A stretch of 64,000 nt of DNA from JBGZFC01 sp041846575 (GCA_041846575.1 JBGZFC010000100.1:1-64000), one strand, 5' to 3'. Positions 35,431-44,927 are shown, counted from the first letter of the stretch. Program-made: numbers and translations. The notes: generated by a model from the letters alone, not told the origin.

Positions 35431-38400
35431 CTACATAACTTCCAATTTACTGGTCTGTATTTGTTTGCTATTACTTATTCTCAACAGATATATTCCTTTT
35501 TCTAATCCGGAGATATCTAATTCTACATTTGATGTTTTTACCTCTTTTCTGATAACCGAGACACCTGTAGTTGTAAACAGTTCTATAATAGAATTACCTT
35601 CGTGTAGTCCATTAATATGTAGAGTGTGTGATACAGGATTCGGATAGACTTTAAGGTTTGTGTCAGCATTATTGTTGGATATGTTATTATACTCTATTGT
35701 ACTACAGATTGATTCAGACTCGCAGTCATTGTACACAGCAGTAACACAGTATTCTGCCGTAATTTTATCATTGTTGATTTCATCAACAAAAAATAGTTTA
35801 TCTATATCTCTTATTTCTGCAATAAGTTCACTGTCGCGATAAACATTATATCCAAGAAAGTCGTTATTTGCTGTATTGGTCTCACTCTTTACAACTACCT
35901 CATCAATATTTAACCAAAACTGGTCGGTACTGTCGAAGTGTCTGAAAGCTATATATTTGGAGCCTTCGGGTAGTAATATACTTCTTTTATACCATTCTCC
36001 GGGGTTTTTATCTTGTTTTGATTTGGAAGGCGTAAGTTCTTCAAATATTATAGAAAAATCGGAAGTCTCGTTGCCGGTGGTAGAAGAACATACCGCGTAA
36101 TATTCCCTCGCGGGAGCATCCTGATTGCTTACCCAATATTCGAGTAACTTGGCATCTTCCAATATAGGAGAGATTAGATAGTTGTCAGGATTTAGCCAAT
36201 TTCCGGAAATGTAAGAAGATGATGAAATACAGTATGCACCGTTGTGTCCTGTAAATCCGGTCGTGGTGTCCCAATTATATCCATCTTCGTCTGCATCAAT
36301 AGTCAGCCATTCATCGGGTAGTGTACCTGAATTAAAACTTTGCGCTAAAATTATTTTTTCAGGATATGTCCATGAAACTATAACCTTATTATTCTCTATG
36401 GCGGTGGTTGTGTTAGTTATTGGCAAACATTGCGATTTTATGCGGTTGTAGCCTTGTGCAGAAATGTTATTTTGGGAAGATAGGAATAATAATAAACTGT
36501 CTCTGGTTGATTCGAAATTATTATTAATCATACTGGATTCTTTTACCGAGTTGTGTTGACTTTTTCCTCTAATATTATTATTTATTTTATGGTATAGGTA
36601 TCCTAAGTCTATTACGGCAAATACACTATCCTCCAATGTCGCAGGGTTCGCAATTTTTTCCTCATACCAATCTATGGCTTGTTGCCAATTCTCTAGTTTT
36701 TCGTTGCATTTGTTTGCCAAGTTGTCCGCTAATCCTAATAGAGATTCATTGTTTATAGATAAGTAATAAGATTGGAGTTCCTCATAGTTATTTGATACGA
36801 ACTCTTCTAATATTATTAACTCTTTCATAGCAGCTTGGGCATATTTACTGTTAGGATGTGAAGCAATGATTGAACGAAACATATCGTTTGCAGTATCATA
36901 ACTTCCGTTAAACGCTTTTTCTTGTGCACTAATAAATTCAAGCTCTACCATGTCAATGTTTTCATTAGCTGTGGATAATGGCTCCCAGATAGGGGCGTAT
37001 TCAAATATGTTATGAGGGAATAAGTTAGTCATTGGATTAAATGTACTGCCCCAATAATTATTTGTAATATCTATTTTTTTAGAGGTACTGTCATTAATAC
37101 TATGTAAGTATGTGTAAAATAAAAGAGGTGTATCGGAATGATACTCATCAAATATTTTATTATATTTAAATGGTGTAGGAAAAGAATTTCCTGATACGAT
37201 AACTTCATATGATGCGTTGTTTTTTATAATTTGTCCATTATTGGTAGCTACTTTACTACCAATAAATGAAATATTAGATATGTTGAATAGACGAACACCT
37301 ATGTTGTTGTTATATACCTTATTATCTAATATTCTACCTTTTGTGTTATAAATATTTATTCCTATTTGACTGTTATGTACTGTGTTGTTTGAAATAATAG
37401 AACGATATGAATAACTGTGACCAGAATTGAAAATACTAATTCCTACATTATTTGTTGCCGATATAATATTATCACTTATAATATAGCTTCCGTATTCTTC
37501 AATGCATATACCTGCATTATTTTGTGAATTATTTACTTTGTTGCCTCTAAAAATGAAACTTTCATCTTTTCCAGTTGATTTAATATTGATGTTTGTTTCG
37601 TTAATCTGAGAATTTAAAAAGGTAATGTTACCATTTAAATATGGTAACAGACTGTTATTAAATATGCAATAGTTGAATTTTATAGAATCAGCTTGTGCAA
37701 TATTTATCTCACAGTTATTAAATTCAACTTTTGATAAATTGATGTTTGAATTATTGTTAATATTTATCTCTAAAAAATTGTCTTCTTTTTTGGAGTTAAA
37801 AGCAATGTTTTCCCCTAAAGAAAATGTTCCATTAAATATAATCTTATTGTTTTTTGAGTTTGTTATTTTTACATTGTTACCAACAATTATATTGGCTTCT
37901 TCATCTATTATTAGTTTTGCATTATCTAACAAAGAGATAATGGCATTTGAGTGAAAGGTAAGAGTCGCACCACTTTTAACATGAACATCTTTACTTATGG
38001 CAATAATTCCACATGCAGTTAAATCGTTGTTTATATCAGAGGATAATATTGTTGGATAAGTCAATGCTGTATTTGTTGCTATGTTCCCATAATCTGTGAA
38101 AACAGGTTCCTCTCCAGGATGTCCTGTTCCATCATTAATATCAATTGATTCGTGGTTTTTTTCCCACAAATAATTTTCAAATACAGAAACAACCTTATCT
38201 TTATTTATATCGGCAACTGATAACAGTTCACCTCCATAATAAAATTCTCCATTTGTAGTTGTACCTCTAAGTGAAGATAACAAATGGAAATTGAATTCTG
38301 CGTGTTCATAAACTTCCATGTCAATTATTTCTTGTTCTATAAATTGAGTTCCATCTTTTAAACGATCGTCACAATTCCTTGCTACTTCTCCATACTTTGT

Positions 38401-39033
38401 AGATGCCAAGAATATAGAATTATTATTTGATAATTCTTCTTGAAATCCTCCTGAGTGACATTGTTGCATCCAGAAAACTTTTTTATTAGCGTTAATTCTA
38501 TCAATTAAAGGCTTAAGTTCATAATCATAAAAACGATGATGCTCTCCATCTCCACATGTTAATGTAAAAAAGGTGTTGCCTAATATATCATGCCCACCAT
38601 GAGAGAATACCCACATAAATAAAAAATCATCTTTTGTAATTTGGGGTCTTCCATTTGTGCCTAAAGATAAATCGGTTAGTAGGTTAGAAAGATTTTGATG
38701 TGTTGCTGGCATATCAGTCATACTTTCATCATTGAAAGAGTATTCTTGGGCATAGCCAGACGGATGATAATCATTCCCATCATAATTTAGAACAAAAACA
38801 TCACTTTTGTCATATCCAACAGAGTCAGATGTGAGATATTTATACAACAAGCAACCATCATTCCATATAGCTTCTTGATATCCTCGTGAGTTTTTTCCTT
38901 GTCCTAAATTAAACTGTTCTTCAATAGGTATGCATTTTCCAGACATGTCTCCCATTACTAATATTGCATATTTTTTTTGTGCAGAAGATATTAGGCTTGT
39001 AAGTGCTAAGCAGAAAAATAAATAAAATCTCAT
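35431..39033 (-). CDS. T9SS-exported caspase-like (clan CD) peptidase with beta-helix and adhesin modules
   Basis: This 1200-residue secreted protein is the standout of the window. A signal peptide (1-19) leads into a caspase-fold-like region (about 20-250). His145 follows a hydrophobic strand in FMWVFSHGGHD, and Cys192 follows another in VFWMQQCHSGG, matching the clan CD pattern of legumains, caspases and gingipains. A right-handed beta-helix-like region with many Asn-rich turns spans about 340-680. A TPR-like helical part follows (about 700-830), then a gingipain-type cleaved-adhesin module (about 930-1060, NPDNYLISP, WLNIDEVVV), an Ig/FN3-like strand region, and a type A sorting domain (about 1126-1200, KVYPNP, ending LEVM). 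It is expected on or outside the cell surface. The 36.5-39 kb part is visibly more AT-rich than the flanks. The substrate is unknown. Confidence 0.85.
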   Translation of the reverse strand: MRFYLFFCLALTSLISSAQKKYAILVMGDMSGKCIPIEEQFNLGQGKNSRGYQEAIWNDGCLLYKYLTSDSVGYDKSDVFVLNYDGNDYHPSGYAQEYSFNDESMTDMPATHQNLSNLLTDLSLGTNGRPQITKDDFLFMWVFSHGGHDILGNTFFTLTCGDGEHHRFYDYELKPLIDRINANKKVFWMQQCHSGGFQEELSNNNSIFLASTKYGEVARNCDDRLKDGTQFIEQEIIDMEVYEHAEFNFHLLSSLRGTTTNGEFYYGGELLSVADINKDKVVSVFENYLWEKNHESIDINDGTGHPGEEPVFTDYGNIATNTALTYPTILSSDINNDLTACGIIAISKDVHVKSGATLTFHSNAIISLLDNAKLIIDEEANIIVGNNVKITNSKNNKIIFNGTFSLGENIAFNSKKEDNFLEININNNSNINLSKVEFNNCEINIAQADSIKFNYCIFNNSLLPYLNGNITFLNSQINETNINIKSTGKDESFIFRGNKVNNSQNNAGICIEEYGSYIISDNIISATNNVGISIFNSGHSYSYRSIISNNTVHNSQIGINIYNTKGRILDNKVYNNNIGVRLFNISNISFIGSKVATNNGQIIKNNASYEVIVSGNSFPTPFKYNKIFDEYHSDTPLLFYTYLHSINDSTSKKIDITNNYWGSTFNPMTNLFPHNIFEYAPIWEPLSTANENIDMVELEFISAQEKAFNGSYDTANDMFRSIIASHPNSKYAQAAMKELIILEEFVSNNYEELQSYYLSINNESLLGLADNLANKCNEKLENWQQAIDWYEEKIANPATLEDSVFAVIDLGYLYHKINNNIRGKSQHNSVKESSMINNNFESTRDSLLLFLSSQNNISAQGYNRIKSQCLPITNTTTAIENNKVIVSWTYPEKIILAQSFNSGTLPDEWLTIDADEDGYNWDTTTGFTGHNGAYCISSSSYISGNWLNPDNYLISPILEDAKLLEYWVSNQDAPAREYYAVCSSTTGNETSDFSIIFEELTPSKSKQDKNPGEWYKRSILLPEGSKYIAFRHFDSTDQFWLNIDEVVVKSETNTANNDFLGYNVYRDSELIAEIRDIDKLFFVDEINNDKITAEYCVTAVYNDCESESICSTIEYNNISNNNADTNLKVYPNPVSHTLHINGLHEGNSIIELFTTTGVSVIRKEVKTSNVELDISGLEKGIYLLRISNSKQIQTSKLEVM

Positions 39034-39061
39034 AATATTATATTTTTTGTATAAATCCTCA

Positions 39062-39092
39062 CAAAGTAATATATTTTTTTATTAATTCGCAA
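39062..39092 (-). promoter_or_regulatory. Possible promoter of the T9SS peptidase gene
   Basis: On the minus strand TTG (39092-39090) and TTACTTTG (39069-39062) are 20 bases apart. The -7 box departs from consensus at its second base. The remaining spacer up to the insertion-sequence edge at 39320 is AT-rich, with no gene seen. Confidence 0.35.
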
Positions 39093-39319
39093 GTTTTCGT
39101 ATAAATTTTAATTAAAAACACGTAGATTGAACTACTAATCATAATAGACTTTGTTGCAACGATAATAAACCACAAAAAAGAGATTGTCTTTACTTTCGAG
39201 ACATCCATTTTTTATACATGTGAAATCCTCTCATACAATAAAAAGTCATACAAGATTCATTTTTAATCTAACAAAAAAACCAACAAAAAAAACTTAACGA
39301 AATATTAATATAATCTCAA

Positions 39320-40062
39320 TCACTACTGACCGACAAAAATTTAGAATAAAAATAAGGGGCTCCACCGAAGTATCGCCCCAAAAGTTGTAAATTTGTATTG
39401 CACTGCAAATTCTCAACACTGGGCAAAGATAATACAAAAACTTTAGTCGGTCAGCCGATTTTCAAAGAAATCGTAAAAATGCTTCCCCGTGAGCATTTTG
39501 ACCTATTGGTGCGTCAATGCGGCAGCGACCGTTATTATAAGGCGTTCTTTTCGTGGGATCAACTTGTCGTGATGCTGTTTGGAATATTCTCCCGCTGCGA
39601 TTCCATGGGCGAAGTCTGTGACAGTATGCTGGCGTTGGAGGGCAAGCTGAACTACCTGAACATGGACTGCGCGTCGGCCAAGAGCACGGTGGGTGACGCT
39701 TTGCGCGACAGGAGTGAAGAACTTTTCAGGCTGTATTACTTCGCTTTGATAGCCTATTTCCGTCCGCTTTAGTCGGTCAGCCGGAAAAAGGACGTGAGTT
39801 TCGAGGAGTTTTACGCCTTTGACTCCACAACGGTGACACTGTTTTCCGACATCATGAAAGGCGTAGGGCGCAACCCAAAGGACGTAAAGCCTACTCTAAA
39901 CGTGCTATAAGTAAAAACAAAAGCCCTTCGTGTATTCAATTGCCTTTGTTTTAGAGGGAGGTGGCTTTTTAAAGATAGAAAAAAATGAACTGATAAATAT
40001 ATGTATATCAACTGATTAAAAATCAAAACAGATAAATTTTCATTTTAGTCGGTTAATAGTGA
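39320..40062 (+). mobile_element. Internally deleted IS4-type insertion sequence
   Basis: The ends form imperfect terminal inverted repeats: TCACTACTGACCGAC at 39320-39334, and GTCGGTTAATAGTGA at 40048-40062, whose complement matches 13 of 15 bases. Inside lie a hairpin (GGGGC 39356-39360, GCCCC 39375-39379), a -7-like box (39388-39395) and a broken transposase gene. The element is about 740 bp, roughly half of what a full transposase would need. No target duplication is obvious. The coding part is visibly GC-richer than the surroundings, suggesting recent arrival from another genome. Confidence 0.7.
39398..39910 (+). pseudogene. IS4-family transposase (DUF4372 N-terminus), interrupted and truncated
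   Basis: The first part carries the DUF4372-type N-terminus: GQPIFKEIVKMLPREHFD, then SDRYYKAFFSWDQLVVMLF and MLALEGKLNYL. An in-frame TAG (39770-39772) stops it. The same frame then continues with KKDVSFEEFYAFDSTTVTLF, which holds the first catalytic Asp of the DDE core, and ends at 39908-39910 after DVKPTLNVL. The remaining two thirds of the core are missing. The stop lies inside a 17-bp sequence that also occurs at 39441-39457. The element cannot move by itself. Confidence 0.8.
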
Positions 40063-40605
40063 TAATAAATAAAGTTAGTTTTACTTTACTACTGAACTGT
40101 AAATCACAAGCGGTTGAAAAGCCGAAGTCTTTGCCTGAAAGTTTTAAAGAACTCAAAATATCTAAAATGACTGAAACAGCTTTTTCTAATGAGGTAAAAC
40201 AGCCTTTTATTTATAAAACTATTGTTGTATCTTTGTTTCGCAGCATATTGTTGGCTTTTTTGTTTTGCGACTTAAAGTTCCTGACGATTTTAGCAACTTT
40301 ACCAAATAAATATGCTGTTTTTTATTAATAATCAGAAGGTTATTTTACTTGAGAAAGTTGAGTAAACCAATAATCAGTACCGGTATTAACATATTCAACT
40401 TGTTTCCATAAAAAAGTTGCGATACTAAAAAAAAAGTAATTACTTTGTAACTTGAAACAGAGTTTTTTGTTTATATTATTAAAAATCAGAATGTTGTCAG
40501 ATTTTATAATGATTAGAACAGACTCTATTTATAGATTTACAGCTCTATCTAAACGATAGTTTTTTTATATTATATAGGATTTGTAATTTATTAATAGGTA
40601 GTATA
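40063..40605. other. AT-rich spacer without a supported gene
   Basis: An 89-codon frame (40059-40328) begins inside the insertion-sequence terminal repeat and resembles nothing, so it is not called. A small stem CTATC/GATAG followed by seven T (40548-40567) could be a weak terminator. The remainder is low-complexity AT sequence, probably decayed DNA next to the element. Confidence 0.4.
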
Positions 40606-41568
40606 ATGGCGATTTATACAGGTTCAAACAAACATTTGGGAGGAACGGAGAAGATTACCCAAAAACATAAGTTTTATTATGGATTGGTACAAAAAAACGT
40701 ATTGATTACCGGGGCTAATGGACAGTTGGGTAATGAGTTACGCGTGCGTCATGAGATAGATAATAATATATTTCACTTTGTATATACCGATGTGGATATA
40801 TTAGATATAACCGATTTGCAACAAATTTCGGATTTTATCAAAGAGAAGTCGATTAGTTATATTATCAATTGTGCCGCATATACCAATGTAGAAAAAGCGG
40901 AAGATGATGTCGAAGCTGCCTATTTGATAAATTATAAAGGTGCTGAAAATTTGGCAAAAGCAGCTGCCGAAAATGATTGTAGAATGATTCATATTTCTAC
41001 CGATTTTGTTTTCGACGGACAATCAACCACACCATATATAGAAAATTCGCGTGCCAATCCCCTGTCGGTTTACGGAGCATCGAAACTGAAAGGAGAGGAG
41101 GCGGTTCGTCAATTTGCCAAGGAGTGGATGATAATTCGCACATCGTGGTTGTATTCCGAATTTGGCAATAATTTCGTGAAAACGATGATTAGATTGATGA
41201 CCGAACGAGATAAACTCAATATAGTTGCCGATCAACACGGTACGCCTACTTATGCCGCCGATTTGGCGGAGATGATTGTGCATATTCTCGATTTTTCGGA
41301 AGAAAACGAATGGAAAACAGGAATATATCACTTTTCAAATACAGGCAAAACAACATGGTTTGGTTTCGCCGAAAAGATAAAAGAATTGGCACATCTCGAA
41401 GCGTGTAGTTTAAATCCTGTTACAACGCAAGAGTACGGAGCGAAAGCCGAACGTCCGTTATACAGCGTGTTGGACAAATCGAAAATCAGCTCTGCTTTTC
41501 ACGTTGAAATTCCGAGTTGGGAAAACGGACTGGAAAGATGCATTGAGAAATTAAAAATTAAGGATTAA
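40606..41568 (+). CDS. rfbD: dTDP-4-dehydrorhamnose reductase
   Basis: This NADPH-dependent reductase of the extended SDR family finishes dTDP-L-rhamnose synthesis for surface polysaccharide. The nucleotide-binding GANGQLGNEL lies near residue 37. STDFVFDG, the YGASKLKGEE stretch with catalytic Tyr and Lys, and the TSWLYSEFGNNFVKTM strand are all present. The frame carries about 30 extra N-terminal residues before VLITGANGQLG, so a downstream start such as the TTG before VQKNVLIT is possible. It stands alone; rfbA, rfbB and rfbC are not in the window. prfC follows after 111 bases. Confidence 0.93.
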   Translation: MAIYTGSNKHLGGTEKITQKHKFYYGLVQKNVLITGANGQLGNELRVRHEIDNNIFHFVYTDVDILDITDLQQISDFIKEKSISYIINCAAYTNVEKAEDDVEAAYLINYKGAENLAKAAAENDCRMIHISTDFVFDGQSTTPYIENSRANPLSVYGASKLKGEEAVRQFAKEWMIIRTSWLYSEFGNNFVKTMIRLMTERDKLNIVADQHGTPTYAADLAEMIVHILDFSEENEWKTGIYHFSNTGKTTWFGFAEKIKELAHLEACSLNPVTTQEYGAKAERPLYSVLDKSKISSAFHVEIPSWENGLERCIEKLKIKD

Positions 41569-41679
41569 AAATTTAAAATTAAAAATTATCAATTGATAGT
41601 TAACAAGTTGACGAGTAAACAGATAAACAAGTTTAGCAAGCCAAAATCAGATAGCTAACAGTATATAGCCAAATATAAA

Positions 41680-43254
41680 ATGTCATTAAAACAAGAGATA
41701 CAACGCAGGCGAACATTCGCCATTATCAGTCATCCCGACGCGGGAAAAACAACATTAACGGAAAAATTACTTCTTTTCGGCGGAGCCATTCACGTGGCAG
41801 GTGCCGTGAAATCGAATAAAATAAAGAAAACAGCTACATCCGATTGGATGGAAATAGAAAAGCAACGCGGAATTTCTGTAGCTACTTCGGTAATGGGTTT
41901 CGAGTATGACAATCACAAAATTAATATTCTTGATACGCCCGGACACCAGGATTTTGCCGAAGATACCTATCGCACGCTTACTGCCGTTGACAGTGTTATC
42001 GTGGTGGTGGATATAGCCAAAGGTGTGGAAACGCAAACACGTAAATTGATGGAAGTGTGTCGTATGCGTAAAACGCCGGTAATGATTTTCGTGAATAAAC
42101 TCGACCGTGAAGGACGCGATCCGTTTGAGATTTTGGATGAATTGGAAGAAGAACTCAAAATTGCTGTTCGTCCGTTGAGCTGGCCCATAGATATGGGAGA
42201 GCGTTTCAAGGGAGTTTACAACCTGTTTCAAAAAACGTTGGACTTGTATCAGCCGAGCAAACAGTTTGTTGCCGAATCTGTTAAAATGAGTATCGACTCT
42301 CCCGAATTGGAGAAAAATATCGGTGAAAAATTAACCGAAAAACTTCGTGACGATGTAGAACTTATCACGGAGGTGTATCCCGAATTTGATAGAGATGAAT
42401 ATCTTTCCGGACGATTGGCTCCCGTTTTCTTCGGCTCTGCACTCAATAATTTCGGAGTAAAAGAGCTGTTGGACTGTTTTATACAGATAGCACCTTCGCC
42501 CAAGCCGGTGCAATCGGAAGAGCGTGTGGTCGATCCTTACGAAGAGACGTTTACCGGATTTGTTTTTAAAATTCACGCCAATATGGATCCCAACCATCGT
42601 TCGTGTATAGCCTTTGTGAAAGTTTGTTCCGGTAAATTCGAGCGGAATGTCAACTATAAACATATCCGTTTAAACAGGCAACTGAGATTCTCGTCGCCTA
42701 CCGCGTTTATGGCACAGAAAAAGGAGATTTTGGATGAGGCTTTTGCCGGAGATATCGTTGGATTGCCCGATACCGGAAACTTTAAAATAGGCGATACGCT
42801 CACCTCGGGCGAAGATTTGCATTTCAAAGGATTGCCGAGTTTCTCGCCGGAGATGTTTAAATATATCGAAAATGCCGACCCGATGAAATCGAAACAGTTG
42901 CAGCGAGGTATTGAGCAATTGATGGACGAAGGGGTGGCGCAACTTTTTGTCAATCAGTTTAACGGACGAAAAATTATCGGTACTGTGGGGCAATTGCAAT
43001 TCGAAGTAATTCAGTACAGATTGCTGCATGAGTATGGTGCTCAATGCAAATGGGAACCTATAAATCTATATAAAGCTTGTTGGATTGAGAGCGACGACAC
43101 GGAGGAGTTGGAAGATTTCAAAAAACGCAAATATCAGTATATGGCTAAGGATAAAGAGGGTAGGGATGTCTTCCTTGCCGAATCGGGCTACCTTTTATCT
43201 ATGGCGCAACAAGATTTTAAAAATATAAGATTTCATTTTGCGTCGGAGTATTAA
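41680..43254 (+). CDS. prfC: Peptide chain release factor 3
   Basis: This translational GTPase recycles RF1 and RF2 from the ribosome after termination. The G1 loop HPDAGKTT is at residues 18-25, the switch region contains RGISVATSVMGF, G3 is DTPGHQDF and G4 is NKLDREGRDP. Domains II and III follow and the length of 524 residues is normal. The spacer upstream contains low-complexity phrases (AATTTAAAATTAAAAATT) and a token seen elsewhere (AGATAGCTAACAG). Confidence 0.96.
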   Translation: MSLKQEIQRRRTFAIISHPDAGKTTLTEKLLLFGGAIHVAGAVKSNKIKKTATSDWMEIEKQRGISVATSVMGFEYDNHKINILDTPGHQDFAEDTYRTLTAVDSVIVVVDIAKGVETQTRKLMEVCRMRKTPVMIFVNKLDREGRDPFEILDELEEELKIAVRPLSWPIDMGERFKGVYNLFQKTLDLYQPSKQFVAESVKMSIDSPELEKNIGEKLTEKLRDDVELITEVYPEFDRDEYLSGRLAPVFFGSALNNFGVKELLDCFIQIAPSPKPVQSEERVVDPYEETFTGFVFKIHANMDPNHRSCIAFVKVCSGKFERNVNYKHIRLNRQLRFSSPTAFMAQKKEILDEAFAGDIVGLPDTGNFKIGDTLTSGEDLHFKGLPSFSPEMFKYIENADPMKSKQLQRGIEQLMDEGVAQLFVNQFNGRKIIGTVGQLQFEVIQYRLLHEYGAQCKWEPINLYKACWIESDDTEELEDFKKRKYQYMAKDKEGRDVFLAESGYLLSMAQQDFKNIRFHFASEY

Positions 43255-43255
43255 A

Positions 43256-43348
43256 ATGATTTATAAGCGTTTGTACGATATCGATAAGACACTTTTATAT
43301 GAGACCAATGCTAATCAACAAACATTACCCCTACTATTGAGACAATAG
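43256..43348 (+). CDS. Possible 30-residue reading frame after prfC
   Basis: ATG at 43256 opens a 30-codon frame (MIYKRLYDIDKT to LLLRQ) ending in TAG, immediately after prfC and just before the convergent end of the radical SAM gene. It has no signal peptide, no Cys and no recognisable core-peptide features. It is reported only because small peptides next to radical SAM enzymes can be substrates. Chance is the simpler explanation. Confidence 0.12.
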   Translation: MIYKRLYDIDKTLLYETNANQQTLPLLLRQ

Positions 43349-43350
43349 CG

Positions 43351-44865
43351 TTAAGGTCTGTTGTTTCTTGCATTTTCTAACATTTGAATTTTCTTTTCTA
43401 AAGTATTTCTTTTAAATTGGATTAAGGTTGAATAATCAAACTTTTTCTGTATGTATTCAATAATTTTCAATAATACAGAATAATCTAAATATCTAATTTT
43501 TGATATTTCTTTTTTAACGTATATTCTATCTAATTCAGAACTTACTTCTCCTCTAGATTCAGCTTGAAATGAATATATCTCATCAGCTAGTATAGATTCC
43601 CATTCTTCAAACATATTTAAAACGTCAAACACTAGAGAATCTTTATATTTAAGAGGGTAGTATAAAAGATCTAAATTAAGGTTACCATTAATTATGCCTT
43701 TTTCAAAATACTTGTTAGTTGTTTTGGTAAAAGGTTGTGCTCTTATTTTTTTTACTGAACGAGAATCAATGTCGAATAATCTCTCCTTTCTTATATATCT
43801 TATATTTTCAATTAACTCATCAAAACTCATCTCAGGGTCAAATAAAATATAACCAATATCTAATTGAATTCCTAAACCTTTAAGGATATTTATAACCTTA
43901 GCATTTTTATTTGGTGTTGCAGGCTTACCATACCTTTTCAATTGTTTCTGAACGCCAGATTCTAATCCAATGAATATTTCTCTTAAACCTGCTTCTTTCC
44001 ATTTTTTTATAGATTCAAAACCTTCTTCATTGACAACATCATTCATCCTCACACTAAAATAAAAATTCATTACAGGATTAATTCCACCTATATTCTTTTC
44101 TTTTATTATCTCTTCTGCTAGAAATGAAGCTCTACTATAATCACCACCAAAGAAATCTTCATCAGTAAAGTAAGGTGAAAGACACCCATTTTCAGAAAGT
44201 TCCTTAAGTTGTTGGATTATCAAACTTATTGGAAATGGACGCCAGTATTTTATACCATAATGTTCACTAACACTACAGAAGTCACATTTAGACCATGAGC
44301 AGCCGCGGCTATTTTCGATTCTTACAATACCTTGGTGTTTTACTACGTCATTAAGATAATATCTATATGGTGGTCTAATTTTTGACAAGTCTTCTGCTTT
44401 TCTTTTTGTTTCAAACAACTTGTTTTTATAAATAAAAGCTATATTTGGTATGTTTTTAAAATAGTCAAAACCCCAATTACTTTCTTTATAAGCCTTACAA
44501 AGTTCAACAAAAGAAGATTCTCCTTCGCCTCTCACACAAATTATGTTTTCATGTTTTGTAAGAAGTTCAATGTAACCAAAAGTTGAAAGAGGACCACCAA
44601 TAATTATTTTATTTGATTTAGTGTCATTATTAATAAAGGATAACAGTTTCTCTAATTTTTCTAATGTCCCAAGTTTTGCAGAAACTCCAATCAAATCATA
44701 ATCACTATTTATATTGTTTATTTCAAGAGGCTCTAATAATTCCCATATAAAATCTATTTTTACTCCTTCAATCTCTTGGATAAGATTGCCAGCTATGGAT
44801 TCTATGCCCAGAGGTTCATTTAATTCTTTTCTATTTGACCCGATGTCGTATAATAATATTTTCAT
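43351..44865 (-). CDS. B12-binding-domain radical SAM protein, orphan
   Basis: This is a 504-residue enzyme. The N-terminal part (1 to about 140) looks like a cobalamin-binding domain (LLYDIG start, IIIGGPLSTFGYIELL and ICVRGEGESSF). The radical SAM core (about 175-420) has the iron-sulfur motif as C189-x4-C194-x2-C197 in SRGCSWSKCDFCS, one residue longer than the canonical C-x3-C-x2-C. FIGLESGVQKQLKRYGK is typical of the core. The C-terminal 90 residues are helical. The gene is strikingly AT-rich compared with prfC and lipB, suggesting transfer. Substrate is unknown; methylation, ring formation or RiPP modification are all possible. Confidence 0.85.
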   Translation of the reverse strand: MKILLYDIGSNRKELNEPLGIESIAGNLIQEIEGVKIDFIWELLEPLEINNINSDYDLIGVSAKLGTLEKLEKLLSFINNDTKSNKIIIGGPLSTFGYIELLTKHENIICVRGEGESSFVELCKAYKESNWGFDYFKNIPNIAFIYKNKLFETKRKAEDLSKIRPPYRYYLNDVVKHQGIVRIENSRGCSWSKCDFCSVSEHYGIKYWRPFPISLIIQQLKELSENGCLSPYFTDEDFFGGDYSRASFLAEEIIKEKNIGGINPVMNFYFSVRMNDVVNEEGFESIKKWKEAGLREIFIGLESGVQKQLKRYGKPATPNKNAKVINILKGLGIQLDIGYILFDPEMSFDELIENIRYIRKERLFDIDSRSVKKIRAQPFTKTTNKYFEKGIINGNLNLDLLYYPLKYKDSLVFDVLNMFEEWESILADEIYSFQAESRGEVSSELDRIYVKKEISKIRYLDYSVLLKIIEYIQKKFDYSTLIQFKRNTLEKKIQMLENARNNRP

Positions 44866-44927
44866 AACCTATTAAAAACGTTTATTTAGCTCAAAAATCC
44901 ATTCTTATTCATATTTATTAGTTCTAA

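Noticed and set aside
40059..40328. 89-codon frame on the plus strand
   Set aside because: It begins in the insertion-sequence terminal repeat, has no signal or recognisable domain, and its composition matches the spacer.
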